Shown: positions 41,464-50,168, counted from the stretch's first letter. The stretch: DNA of 64,000 bases from JBEKIK01 sp963845975 (GCA_963845975.1 CAWJUD010000001.1:930001-994000), one strand, 5' to 3'. Made by a program: numbers and translations. The notes: generated by a model not told the origin, from the letters alone.

Positions 41464-42569
41464 ATGCACTGGGGAAAAACATGGCGTAGTTTCTCATTGG
41501 CGATTGGGGGTTTTGTCTTGTTGGGTTTTTGCTTGCCTGGGTCAAACCTTCAGGCCCAACAGGAATCGCAAATCTCGGGCACGACAGTGGAGTTATTGAA
41601 CGTTTCCTATGATCCCACGCGGGAATTGTATCGCGATTTCAACGAGGCCTTTGCCAAGGAATGGCTCAGAAGACGGGACAGATTGTGAAGGTGAAGCAGT
41701 CGCACGGCGGTTCGGGCAAGCAGGCGCGTGCGGTAATCGAAGGACAGCCCGCCGACGTGGTGACTCTGGCATTGGCCTACGATATCGATGCGATACACAA
41801 GCACGGCGATTTACTGCCCGAAAATTGGCAATCGCGATTGCCCAACAATAGCTCTCCATACACATCCACTATCGTATTTTTAGTGCGCAAAGGGAATCCC
41901 AAGGGGATTAAAGACTGGAACGACCTGATCAAGCCCGGCGTGCAAGTGATCACGCCCAATCCCAAAACATCGGGCGGGGCCCGATGGAACTATTTGGCCG
42001 CATGGGGTTACGTGCTTAAGCGCGAACTGGGCGATTTCGCCAAGCTGAAGGATCCCAAAGCCGCCCCGCAGGTTGCCCAAGCACAAGCCAAAGCGCAGGA
42101 ATTTGTCAAGGAACTATTCAGCAAACACGTACCGGTATTGGATACCGGCGCCCGGGGTTCGACCATGACCTTTGTACAGCGCGAGATGGGCGACGTGCTT
42201 TTGGCCTGGGAAAACGAGGCCTTTTTATCGATAAAAGAATCGGGGCCCGACAAGTTCGACATCGTAGCCCCGCCCTTGAGCATCCTGGCTGAACCCACGG
42301 TTTCTTTGGTCGATGCCGTGGCCGATAAGCACGGCACGCGCAAGGTGGCCGAGGCATATCTGCAATATTTGTATTCGCCCGTCGGCCAAACAATGGCCGC
42401 CGAGCATTATTACCGGCCGCGAAATACCAGGGACGTGCCTGAAGCAGTGTTGAAACAATTTTCCAAAATTGAACTTTTTACAATCGAGGAAGTCTTCGGC
42501 GGTTGGCAAAAGACCCAGGCCAGGCATTTCGACGACGGCGGCGTCTTCGATCAGATATATAAACCGTAA
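41464..42569 (+). CDS. sbp/cysP: Sulfate/thiosulfate-binding protein, frameshifted
   Basis: Periplasmic receptor of a sulfate ABC importer, about 368 codons in two frames. The signal peptide is FSLAIGGFVLLGFCLPGSNL. ELLNVSYDPTRELYRDFNEA is the SBP start motif. One G is missing at 41661-41665, after which the other frame gives QSHGGSGKQARAVIEGQPAD, VVTLALAYDID, NPKTSGGARWNYLAAW and TFVQREMGDVLLAWENEA. These are the sulfate-coordinating segments of Sbp/CysP, not of molybdate-binding ModA. The gene is first in the sigma-54-driven operon; a palindromic repeat separates it from the next gene. Confidence 0.9.
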
Positions 42570-42591
42570 ATGGAGTTTTATAAATTTCTCC

Positions 42592-42688
42592 CCTCTCACT
42601 TTGGGAGAAGGGTAGGGGGTGAGGGCAAGGCAAAATTTTCTCGCAGTAAGCCCTCTCCCTAACCCTCTCTCAATGGGAGTGGGAATAA
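42592..42688. repeat. Long imperfect inverted repeat within the operon
   Basis: Arms of about 35 bp, left with GGGAGAAGGGTAGGGGGTGA and right with CCCTCTCCCTAACCCTCTCT, joined by about 25 bp. The CCCTAACCCTCT motif is a widespread intergenic repeat in bacteria. It lies between sbp and the ATPase gene and could stabilise or attenuate the mRNA. Confidence 0.65.
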
Positions 42689-42743
42689 AAATCACGCGAT
42701 TTGAAAAATACAAGCCATAACACTTTTCATAAAGGAACGTTCA

Positions 42744-43526
42744 ATGATTGAAACGATCTCGATTTTCAGCGGTCGCGGCAAGGACGGACGCAAAGAACCC
42801 TTCGACCGCATCGATCTTAACATGGGTCAGGTGGTAAGCATCGTCGGTCCGACGGGGTCGGGAAAGACGACATTCATCAACGATATCGAGCTTTTTGCCG
42901 ACGGGGACACGCCCAGCGGGCGGCGGGTTCTGATCGACGGTGCGCCCGTGCCCGCCGATTTTCGCTGCAATCCGGCGCGGAACCCCATCGCCTTGATCAC
43001 CCAACACACCACCTTCCTTTCGGACATGCCGGTGCGCGACTTTTTGAGCACGCACTGCCGCGTACGGGCCAGCAACGGCCAGACCGGGCAGATGGTGGCC
43101 GAGACCATCGAATTCGCCAACCAATTGACCGGCGAGCCGATCGACATGGACAATCGCATGACCGAGCTTTCGGGCGGGCAGACCAGGGCTTTGCTTATTG
43201 CCGACGCCACGGTAATTTGCAGCACGCCGGTTGTGCTCTTGGACGAGGTGGAAAACGCCGGCATTCACCGCACCCGGGCGGTGCAACTGCTGCGGCGGCG
43301 GCGGAAGATATTTATCTTCGTGACCCACGATCCGCGCATCGCCTTGTTGTCCGACTTCCGCATCGTGATGCGGGGAGGCTCGATCGTAAACGTGCTTTCC
43401 ACCAGCGAAGACGAACGCACGGTTTCAGTTCGCGTCAATCGCCTCGACGACGCCCTCTCCAGTTTGCGCGACAAGCTGCGGCACGGACAGCGTCTGAGCG
43501 CCGAAGAATTGCTGGAGGTATCATGA
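42744..43526 (+). CDS. Soluble ABC-type ATPase of the sulfur operon
   Basis: 260 aa. Walker A VGPTGSGKTTF is at residues 33-43, signature ELSGGQTRALLIADA near 137, Walker B TPVVLLDEVENAG and a switch histidine in FVTHDPR. The signature is intact but the Q-loop region (ALITQHTTFLSDMPVRDFLS) differs from importers. CysT, CysW and CysA later in the operon already form a complete importer, so this ATPase has no permease partner and more likely acts on a protein or cofactor. The C-terminal 50 residues (SVRVNRLDDALSSLRDKLRH) are unusual. It overlaps the GTPase gene by 4 bp. Exact function unknown. Confidence 0.75.
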   Translation: MIETISIFSGRGKDGRKEPFDRIDLNMGQVVSIVGPTGSGKTTFINDIELFADGDTPSGRRVLIDGAPVPADFRCNPARNPIALITQHTTFLSDMPVRDFLSTHCRVRASNGQTGQMVAETIEFANQLTGEPIDMDNRMTELSGGQTRALLIADATVICSTPVVLLDEVENAGIHRTRAVQLLRRRRKIFIFVTHDPRIALLSDFRIVMRGGSIVNVLSTSEDERTVSVRVNRLDDALSSLRDKLRHGQRLSAEELLEVS

Positions 43527-44224
43527 GACTTGCCATTTGCGCCGGCCCGGCCACCACGGGCAAGACCTCGGTGCTTCGCCACATGACCCGCAAACTGCTC
43601 CGCGCCGGACACCGCGTGGCCTTCGTAAAACTCGACGTGCAATATGCCGACGAGGACGAGTTGCTGGCCGAGGAGTTCAACATTCCCGCGAAAAAGGTGT
43701 ACACGGGCGAACTCTGCCCGGACCACTGCCACGTGATGATCCTGGGCGACGCCCTGCGCTGGGCCGAGCAAAACGGCGCCGATCTGCTGCTGGTCGAGAC
43801 GGCCGGACTGTGTTTGCGGTGCGCCCCGTACGTGGACGGCGGGCTGGGCATGATCGTGCTCGAGGCCACCAGCGGCATGAACTTGCCGCTTAAGGTCGGT
43901 CCCATGCTCTCGCTGGCCGACATCGCCGTGGTGACCAAAATCGATCGCGTGTCTCAGGCCGAGCGCGAGGTGTTCCGGGCGCGGATCCAGGAAGTGGCCC
44001 CCGAGGTCCTGGTCCGCGAAGTCAACGCCCTGCACGGCATCGGCATCGATCCGCTGGTAACCCGCATGCTGGAAACGCCCGAGGTCGCCGGGTCGCTTTA
44101 TTTGCGGGGCAATCCGCCGGTGGGCACGTGCACGATCTGCGTGGGCAAGAAGGAAATCGGCTGGCAGGCGCACTTCGGCGTAGTGCGGGCCCTGGAAAGC
44201 CAGACTTTTTACCGGGGAGAATAG
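43523..44224 (+). CDS. HypB/UreG/CobW-like P-loop GTPase
   Basis: 233 aa from ATG 43523 (ATGA overlap with the ATPase). The P-loop is AGPATTGKTSVL (residues 7-18). VAFVKLDVQYADEDELLAEE is a switch-like segment and LLLVETAGLCLRCAPYVDGG resembles the ET-G-GLC region of HypB/UreG. DIAVVTKIDRVSQAEREVF provides the T/NKxD guanine-binding motif. Cysteines in LCLRC, GELCPDHCH and GTCTICVGKKE suggest metal or Fe-S binding. GTPases of this group load metals into enzymes; here the pairing with a desulfurase suggests a metal-sulfur cofactor. That is inference. Confidence 0.7.
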   Translation: MRLAICAGPATTGKTSVLRHMTRKLLRAGHRVAFVKLDVQYADEDELLAEEFNIPAKKVYTGELCPDHCHVMILGDALRWAEQNGADLLLVETAGLCLRCAPYVDGGLGMIVLEATSGMNLPLKVGPMLSLADIAVVTKIDRVSQAEREVFRARIQEVAPEVLVREVNALHGIGIDPLVTRMLETPEVAGSLYLRGNPPVGTCTICVGKKEIGWQAHFGVVRALESQTFYRGE

Positions 44225-44225
44225 C

Positions 44226-45402
44226 ATGGCCCAGCGGATTTATTTCGATAACGCGGCCACCACGCCCATGGACCCCCGCGTTTTTAACGCAATGCAGCCA
44301 TATCTGCAACAGTGCTGGGGTAATCCTTCCAGCTTGCATTGGGAAGGGCGGGAGGCCCGCGCGGCAGTCGATCGGGCCAGGAATCAAGTGGCGCAATTAC
44401 TCGGCGCGGAGCCGAACGAAATCGTTTTTACCTCCAGCGGTACCGAAGCGGATGCACTGGCGATCCGCGGCGCTTTGACGGCCAAAGGTCTTCGCGGCGC
44501 CCACTTGATCGCCAGTGCGATCGAACACCCGGCCGTGTTGGCTTGCTGCCGGCGATTGGAGCGCGAAGGCGTATCGCTAACGCTGTTGCCCGTGGATGAA
44601 GACGGGCATTGTGGATCCGGAAACTCTGCGCCGGGCGTTGACGCCGGAGACTCGCCTGGTCTCGATCATGGCGGCCAATAACGTGATTGGAACACTTCAG
44701 ATGGTGCCGGAACTGGCCGAAATCACCCACCGGCACGGCGTCTTGTTTCACACCGACGCCGTGCAGGCCGCCGGGAAGATCTCCTTTGACATGCGCAATC
44801 AACCGATCGATTTGCTCTCGCTCTCGGCCCATAAACTGCACGGGCCGAAAGGGGTCGGGGCCTTATATGTGCGAAGCGGCGTGGAGTTGGCCCCGCTTTT
44901 GGAAGGCGGCGGCCAGGAGGCAGGGCTTCGCTCCGGCACGGAAAACGTCGCCGGGATAGTCGGCTTGGGCGCGGCCGCGGAAATCGCCCGGGAGGAAATG
45001 GCCGATGAGGCGGCGCGCCTGGTGAAGATTCGCGAGTACCTTATCGATTCGGTTACAGAACTCATCCCCAAAGCTTACCTTATCGGCGATCGGTACCGGC
45101 GGCTGCCCGGTCACATTTGCCTGGGTTTTGCCGGAATGGAGGGCGAGGCGATCCGGCTGCTCATGGAGTTGGACGCGGCGGGGATAGCCATTTCCTCGGG
45201 CAGCGCGTGCAGTGCCTTGCACGCCGGGGAGCCTTCCCATGTATTGGAGGCCTTGGGTTTCGACGCATTTAAAGCCCGGGGCTCGCTGCGGATCAGTTTG
45301 GGGCGTTTTAACACGTATGAAGAGGCAACGCGATTGCTGGAAGTGCTTCCCCGCGCGGTAAGCTCCCTGCGATCGATCACCAGCCTCGCAACGGTAAGTT
45401 GA
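44226..45402 (+). CDS. NifS/IscS-type cysteine desulfurase, frameshifted
   Basis: PLP enzyme of about 391 codons in two frames. IYFDNAATTPMDPRVFNAM opens it. NPSSLHWEGREAR and IVFTSSGTEADALAIRGAL follow. A break lies at 44604-44608 (GACGGGC-ATT). The second frame continues with IVDPETLRRAL, LFHTDAVQAAGK, the PLP lysine in SLSAHKLHGPKG and the active cysteine in ISSGSACSALHAG. It is distinct from the SufS at the left edge (class I, NifS-like loop). Placed after the GTPase by 1 bp, it would provide sulfur to this operon's own pathway. Confidence 0.88.
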
Positions 45403-45453
45403 TAAGCAATGTAAATCATATTTATCGAGGGTCAGATAAATAATAATGTTGTT

Positions 45454-45481
45454 AAGCCCACGGGTTGCAACCCGTGGGCTT
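45454..45481. repeat. Perfect 28-bp palindrome, terminator-like
   Basis: AAGCCCACGGGTT-GC-AACCCGTGGGCTT centre, same sequence as the hairpins at 7343 and 54998 but without a T run. It lies in the nifS-to-Fe-S gap together with a second hairpin, TCCGGGTG-TT-CACCCCGGA (45508-45526), related to the one at 25413. Confidence 0.75.
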
Positions 45482-45575
45482 GGCTCGATTTAATATCAGC
45501 AGGTTAATCCGGGTGTTCACCCCGGACTAAATAAACATCGGATAATTTTATCATTGTAGATATGGAGTAAAATTC

Positions 45576-46424
45576 ATGGTGGAAGCAATTGATTACAAGT
45601 TACCAGGTCTGAACTGCGGTCTGTGCGGATATCGCACCTGCGATGAATTCCAGGAACGATTGGCGTCCTCGCCGGAAATGCTGCGGCGTTGCATTCATCT
45701 ATCGAAAAACCGCATCCGATCCGAATCCTCAACAACAGACTCGGCGGAAACAATGGATGGCCCAGCCGCGGGCAAAACCGCCGCCACCCGCCGGGTTGAC
45801 GGGATTGGGGAAACCGCCGGTCGCTTGCCAATTTTTGCCGCCGCCAGCAGTAACCAGGTCGCAAGCTGTGGCGTATGCACGGGCGAGGAAAGATTCAGCA
45901 CCTGCGGAATTCAGACTTGCTCGCCCGGCGGCGCAAGGAGCAAGTCGCAGCAGCCGGACTGGCTCGATCATTTGGGGCGAGAGTTCGACTTTTATCTGGA
46001 GCATTTTCCCGAGGAGCCCGGTCCGCGGGAGATCATTCTGCCACACAATCCCCTGTTGACCAGGGAGATGAACATTCAAGTGGGCGATATTTTGATCGGC
46101 CGGCCCTTGGGCATGTCGTGCGGTTGCCCGATCACTCATTGCGGCGTGGTAATGGAGGCCGATCATCGCACCGGGGTGATCGTGTGGTGCGTGACCGGTC
46201 CGCTGGGCCCCCGCGAAAAAGGCTACAAGGACCTGGGCTACTATATTGCCGAGGGGTATGAAGGACTGGTGAAGGAAACCCGCTGCGAACTGCGGATTGG
46301 CATGCGGTACTTCTTCCAGCCGCGGATGTGCATGTTACAATGGCGGCACAGCGGATTGATCAATTACCTCAGCCGCAATGGGGGCCAATACCAGGTGCGG
46401 GTAGAAGGATTGTGGATTGGATAA
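45576..46424 (+). CDS. Fe-S domain protein of the sulfur operon
   Basis: 282 aa. N-terminal LPGLNCGLCGYRTCDEFQER followed by RRC gives C-x2-C-x4-C-x16-C, the [4Fe-4S] domain found in corrinoid Fe-S proteins and RnfB. A flexible linker contains SCGVCTGEERFSTCGIQTC, a second cysteine cluster. The C-terminal domain (VGDILIGRPLGMSCGCPITH, CGVVMEADHRTGVIVWCVTG, LGYYIAEGYEGLV) is well conserved-looking with CGC and His. No named family is recognised for the C-terminal part. Likely an electron carrier or scaffold partner for the desulfurase, GTPase and ATPase. Confidence 0.65.
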   Translation: MVEAIDYKLPGLNCGLCGYRTCDEFQERLASSPEMLRRCIHLSKNRIRSESSTTDSAETMDGPAAGKTAATRRVDGIGETAGRLPIFAAASSNQVASCGVCTGEERFSTCGIQTCSPGGARSKSQQPDWLDHLGREFDFYLEHFPEEPGPREIILPHNPLLTREMNIQVGDILIGRPLGMSCGCPITHCGVVMEADHRTGVIVWCVTGPLGPREKGYKDLGYYIAEGYEGLVKETRCELRIGMRYFFQPRMCMLQWRHSGLINYLSRNGGQYQVRVEGLWIG

Positions 46425-46426
46425 AG

Positions 46427-46461
46427 GGTTCAGGGTTCGGGATTCAGTGTTCAGCAATTGA
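46427..46461. repeat. Heptamer tandem repeat (GGGTTCA/GGGTTCG/GGATTCA)
   Basis: Four to five units just after the Fe-S gene and before cysT. The same unit recurs at 55381 and, inverted, at 59466. Confidence 0.75.
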
Positions 46462-46497
46462 TATACATCCGGATTGGAACATTTAAAGGGGTCAGAC

Positions 46498-47328
46498 GTG
46501 CGAATCCAGCTAAAGCGACAGAGCGTCTTGCCCGGCTTTGGGCTGACCATGGGTTTCACGCTGTTTTATTTAAGCCTTATCGTGTTGATTCCGCTCAGCG
46601 GGCTGTTTCTCAAGTCGGTCACGATAAGCTGGTCGGAATTTTGGAAAGCCGTGAGCGATCCCCGCGTGGTGGCGTCGTATCGCTTGACTTTTGGGGCATC
46701 GCTTGTGGGGGCCCTGATAAACGCGGTGTTTGGGCTGATAGTGGCCTGGGTGCTGGTGCGATATTCTTTTCCCGGCAAAAAGATTGTCGATGCCTTGGTC
46801 GATCTGCCCTTTGCCATGCCCACGGCCGTCTCGGGAATCGCCTTGACCATGATTTACTCTCAAAACGGCTGGATCGGGCATTTGCTCAAACCGCTGGGGA
46901 TCAAAGTGGCTTACACTCCGCTGGGCGTGATCGTGGCTTTGACTTTTATCGGGCTGCCCTTCGTGGTGCGGACCTTGCAGCCGGCCTTGGAAGACATGGA
47001 GACCGGAGTGGAGGAGGCCGCCGCCAGCCTGGGCGCCAGCCGCTGGCAAACGTTTATAAAGGTAATTCTGCCCATGATCTTTCCGGCCCTTTTGACCGGT
47101 TTTGCCCTGGCCTTTGCCCGGGCACTGGGCGAATACGGTTCGGTGATTTTCATCTCCGGCAATTTGCCGATGAAGACCGAAATTACGCCGCTTTTGATTG
47201 TTACCAAGTTGGAAGAATACAATTACGCCCAGGCCGCGGCCATTGCCGTTGTCACCCTGGCGGCGTCGTTCGCCGTGCTGCTGTTTATCAATCTGGTGCA
47301 ATGGTGGAGCCGGCGCTACGCCGCGTGA
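46498..47328 (+). CDS. cysT: Sulfate ABC transporter permease CysT
   Basis: 276 aa from GTG 46498, chosen because AAAGGGG lies 7 nt upstream; an ATG at 46474 is also open. Six membrane helices. SYRLTFGASLVGALINAVFG, LVDLPFAMPTAVSGIALTMI, and the EAA loop EEAAASLGASRWQTFIKVIL are CysT features. GSVIFISGNLPMKTEITPLL matches the family C-terminal block. It forms the membrane channel with CysW; both are driven by CysA and fed by the binding protein at 41464. Confidence 0.92.
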   Translation: MRIQLKRQSVLPGFGLTMGFTLFYLSLIVLIPLSGLFLKSVTISWSEFWKAVSDPRVVASYRLTFGASLVGALINAVFGLIVAWVLVRYSFPGKKIVDALVDLPFAMPTAVSGIALTMIYSQNGWIGHLLKPLGIKVAYTPLGVIVALTFIGLPFVVRTLQPALEDMETGVEEAAASLGASRWQTFIKVILPMIFPALLTGFALAFARALGEYGSVIFISGNLPMKTEITPLLIVTKLEEYNYAQAAAIAVVTLAASFAVLLFINLVQWWSRRYAA

Positions 47329-47346
47329 TGGACAAGGACTAATCGT

Positions 47347-47387
47347 TCAATTTGTAATTTTCAATTTTCAATTTGCAATTTGCAATA
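47347..47387. repeat. Heptamer tandem repeat (CAATTTG/TAATTTT/CAATTTT)
   Basis: Nearly six 7-bp units (CAATTTG TAATTTT CAATTTT CAATTTG CAATTTG CAAT), ending 6 bp before the cysW ATG. It leaves no room for a normal ribosome-binding site. Confidence 0.85.
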
Positions 47388-47393
47388 AAAAAC

Positions 47394-48293
47394 ATGGCTG
47401 CAACAATCGCCAAAAATTTCTCCGCAAGTGATAAAGGCCGTCTAGGCTCGGCGGTGCTCGAGCCGTTTTGGATTCGCTTGCTGCTTATAGGCGTGACGTT
47501 GGTGTTTCTATCGCTGTTTCTACTGGTGCCGCTTGTGGCGGTTTTTGCACAGGCCTTTGAAAAAGGTTGGAGGTTGTATCTGGCCTCGCTCGTCGACACC
47601 GATGCCCTGGCTGCCATACGCTTAACGTTGTTTGTCGCCGTAATCGTGGTGCCGATCAACACAATCTTCGGCGTTTCGGCCGCCTGGGCGATCAGCAAGT
47701 TCGAGTTTGTGGGCAAAAGTGTCTTGACAACTTTGATCGATCTGCCTTACAGCGTATCGCCGGTTATTGCCGGGATGGTCTTCGTCTTATTGTTCGGCCG
47801 GCAGGGGTGGTTCGGACCGTGGCTTGCGGCACATAATATTCAAGTGATATTTTCAGTCTCGGGCATTATATTGGCTACTTTGTTTGTGACCTTTCCCTTC
47901 GTTGCCCGAGAACTGATCCCGCTGATGCAGTCGCAGGGTACCGAGGAAGAGGAAGCGGCCCGGGTTTTGGGAGCGGGAGGCTGGCAGATCTTCCGCCGCG
48001 TAACCTTGCCCAATATAAAATGGGGATTGCTCTACGGCATTATCCTTTGCAACGCCCGGACAATGGGCGAGTTCGGGGCGGTGTCGGTGGTGTCCGGGCA
48101 CATCCGCGGCGAGACTAACACCATGCCCTTGCAAGTCGAGGTTTTGTATAATGAATACAATGTGGCGGCGGCGTTTTCGCTGGCCTCGCTTTTGGCCATG
48201 TTGGCGCTGGTCACGCTGATCCTCAAATCGCTGTTGGAATGGAAGGGCATAGGCCGAAAGGCCGCCGAAACGCAAGCTTACATCGGAGATTGA
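47394..48293 (+). CDS. cysW: Sulfate ABC transporter permease CysW
   Basis: 299 aa from ATG 47394; the frame is open upstream only through the heptamer repeat, so the earlier start at 47373 is unlikely. Six membrane helices. IRLTLFVAVIVVPINTIFGV, LIDLPYSVSPVIAGMVFVLL, the EAA loop EEEAARVLGAGGWQIFRRVT and GAVSVVSGHIRGETNTMPLQ are all CysW blocks. No Shine-Dalgarno is visible because the repeat occupies that place. It is 65 bp after cysT and 3 bp before cysA. Confidence 0.92.
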   Translation: MAATIAKNFSASDKGRLGSAVLEPFWIRLLLIGVTLVFLSLFLLVPLVAVFAQAFEKGWRLYLASLVDTDALAAIRLTLFVAVIVVPINTIFGVSAAWAISKFEFVGKSVLTTLIDLPYSVSPVIAGMVFVLLFGRQGWFGPWLAAHNIQVIFSVSGIILATLFVTFPFVARELIPLMQSQGTEEEEAARVLGAGGWQIFRRVTLPNIKWGLLYGIILCNARTMGEFGAVSVVSGHIRGETNTMPLQVEVLYNEYNVAAAFSLASLLAMLALVTLILKSLLEWKGIGRKAAETQAYIGD

Positions 48294-48296
48294 CCT

Positions 48297-49370
48297 ATGA
48301 GCATCGAAGCCCGCAATATTTCCAAAACCTTCGGCTCCTTCGTCGCCCTGGATGACGTCAGCCTGACCGTGGCCACCGGCGAATTGGTGGCCTTGCTGGG
48401 CCCGTCTGGGTCGGGCAAGACCACGCTCTTGCGGATCATTGCCGGGTTGGAACGGCCTGACCGGGGCAGCGGCCCCATCCTATTCCACGAGGAGAACGTC
48501 GCCGGGCGCCGGGTAGGCGACCGCGAAGTGGGCTTCGTATTCCAACACTACGCCCTGTTTCGCCACATGACCGTGTTCGATAACGTGGCCTTTGGTTTGC
48601 GGGTTAGACCCCGGCGGTTGCGGGCCGTCAAAAGCGTCATCCGGCAGCGGGTCGATCAATTGTTGCAGCTCGTGCAACTCGATACCTTTGCCACCCGGTA
48701 TCCGCATCAGCTTTCCGGGGGACAGCGGCAGCGCGTGGCCCTGGCCCGCGCCCTGGCCATCCAGCCCAAAGTGCTGCTCTTGGACGAGCCCTTCGGCGCT
48801 TTGGACGCCAAGGTCCGGCAGGAACTTCGCCGCTGGCTCCGCCGCCTGCACGACGAAATCCACGTGACCAGCGTTTTCGTGACCCACGACCAGGAAGAAG
48901 CCTTGGAATTGGCCGACCGCGTGGTGGTGATGAACGAAGGGCAGATCGAACAGATCGGCGCGCCTGACGAAGTGTTCCATAATCCCCGCACGGAGTTCGT
49001 GATGAACTTTCTCGGCCACGTGAACCTTTTCGGCGGCCGAATGGAAGACGGCAAGGTGCTTTTTTCCACGCTGGCCCTGGATTCGCCCCGGCACGCCCAG
49101 TTGCCCAATCAGCCGGTGAAGGTTTTTGTCCGGCCGCACGATTTCGAGGTAAACACGCAGGCCAACGGTCAGGTCAACATGCGGGCGACCGTTTCCCGCG
49201 TGCATTCGGCCGGTCCCAACGCCCGGCTGCAACTCGTGGCCGAATCTGGTGAGAGCCTGTCGGTGGAACTATCGCAAGAACGGTTCCGCAATCTGGGGAT
49301 TCGCCCCGGAAGCCAAGTATTTCTCACCCCTCGCGACGTAAAAATCTTTGTGGCGGATTACGTTATTTGA
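48297..49370 (+). CDS. cysA: Sulfate ABC transporter ATPase CysA
   Basis: A 357-aa importer ATPase. Walker A LLGPSGSGKTTLLR (near 37), VGFVFQHYALFRHMTVFDNV Q-loop, LSGGQRQRVALARALA signature, Walker B LLLDEPFGALDAKVRQELR. A C-terminal TOBE-like regulatory domain (VKVFVRPHDFEV, VSRVHSAGPNARLQLVAESG) completes the CysA form. Last gene of the operon; no obvious terminator follows before the convergent fliN-like gene at 49379-49828. Confidence 0.95.
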   Translation: MSIEARNISKTFGSFVALDDVSLTVATGELVALLGPSGSGKTTLLRIIAGLERPDRGSGPILFHEENVAGRRVGDREVGFVFQHYALFRHMTVFDNVAFGLRVRPRRLRAVKSVIRQRVDQLLQLVQLDTFATRYPHQLSGGQRQRVALARALAIQPKVLLLDEPFGALDAKVRQELRRWLRRLHDEIHVTSVFVTHDQEEALELADRVVVMNEGQIEQIGAPDEVFHNPRTEFVMNFLGHVNLFGGRMEDGKVLFSTLALDSPRHAQLPNQPVKVFVRPHDFEVNTQANGQVNMRATVSRVHSAGPNARLQLVAESGESLSVELSQERFRNLGIRPGSQVFLTPRDVKIFVADYVI

Positions 49371-49378
49371 AGCGATTT

Positions 49379-49828
49379 TCATCGCCTTTCGTCGGCGGGT
49401 CTTACGGGTACGAAGCGTTCGTCGGGCGGGACGATGAAATTGATGCGCAGCCCGAATTTGTCGCCCACTTTTACCGCTTCGCCGGTGGCAATCTTACAAT
49501 TGCTGACTTCCAAGTCGAGCATTTCTTCGCACGATTTGTCGAATTGCAGAATCTGCCCGGGGCCTATCTCAAGGATCCGGCCAAGCGTTTGTTTCTTCTG
49601 GGCTAAGGTAACCACCACTGGAACGCGAACTCGCAATAAGCTGCGCGTGTAAGGAGGAAACTCGCGTTTGCCGGTTTGGCAGGGGGGGTTGGTAATCGGC
49701 TGCGACGCAGATTGGGTGTCGAGATTGGATTGGGCCGAAACGGCTGATTGCGAAGTTGTCTCCCCAGGCGTGTCTGCCTGGGCGGCTTCCGGCTCATTTT
49801 CGAGGGAATTTGGTGCAATTTCAGACAT
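49379..49828 (-). CDS. FliN/SpoA-domain protein (flagellar motor switch or T3SS C-ring-like)
   Basis: 149 aa. The first 70 residues are disordered and Ala/Gln/Ser-rich. The C-terminal SpoA domain reads LLRVRVPVVVTLAQKKQTLG, RILEIGPGQILQFDKSCEEM and EAVKVGDKFGLRINFI, the FliN fold. FliN forms the C-ring that switches flagellar rotation. No flagellar or secretion genes are nearby, so it is a lone copy. It is convergent with cysA and ends 9 bp from it. fliN is therefore a family label; the role in this organism is open. Confidence 0.8.
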   Translation of the reverse strand: MSEIAPNSLENEPEAAQADTPGETTSQSAVSAQSNLDTQSASQPITNPPCQTGKREFPPYTRSLLRVRVPVVVTLAQKKQTLGRILEIGPGQILQFDKSCEEMLDLEVSNCKIATGEAVKVGDKFGLRINFIVPPDERFVPVRPADERR

Positions 49829-49945
49829 GTATTTGATATCGGGATAAGAAGCCGCAAACTTTGCCTAGACGCTATAAATTGTTGAAATCGGACCGGCAAT
49901 ATGGAAAAAATAAGGTAAATAGAGAAATAATGGCCGGTATGCGGC

Positions 49946-50081
49946 TAACCCGGATTATTCGCAGCCTAGGATTTTTAACGCAGAGTGCGAACACCAGCCC
50001 GAAAGCGCAAGCGAGGGTAAACTGTTTGCCATCCCTCGCTTGCGCTTCGGGCTAGTGTAAATTCATGAATAATCCGGGTTA
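49946..50081. mobile_element. MITE-like element, family C, copy 1 (136 bp)
   Basis: Terminal inverted repeats TAACCCGGATTATTC (49946-49960) and GAATAATCCGGGTTA (50067-50081), perfect over 15 bp. Inside is a long hairpin: CAGCCCGAAAGCGCAAGCGA and TCGCTTGCGCTTCGGGCT. A second copy is at 53044. Non-coding. Confidence 0.75.
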
Positions 50082-50145
50082 ATAATGGTTAATATTTGTC
50101 GGTTTCCATCCTTCGGCCTATACGCCCCGGCCTACAAGCAAAAAA

Positions 50146-50168
50146 GGGCGGCGAAAAAACCGCCGCCC
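50146..50168 (-). terminator. Terminator of the TPR gene at 50197
   Basis: On the minus strand GGGCGGCG-GTTTTTT-CGCCGCCC followed by TTTTTT, 29 bp after the stop. Confidence 0.85.

Noticed and set aside
41464..42569. Molybdate/tungstate-binding ModA instead of a sulfate-binding protein
   Set aside because: The QSHGGSGKQARAVI and ALAYDID segments are those of Sbp/CysP, and the operon carries cysT, cysW and cysA.
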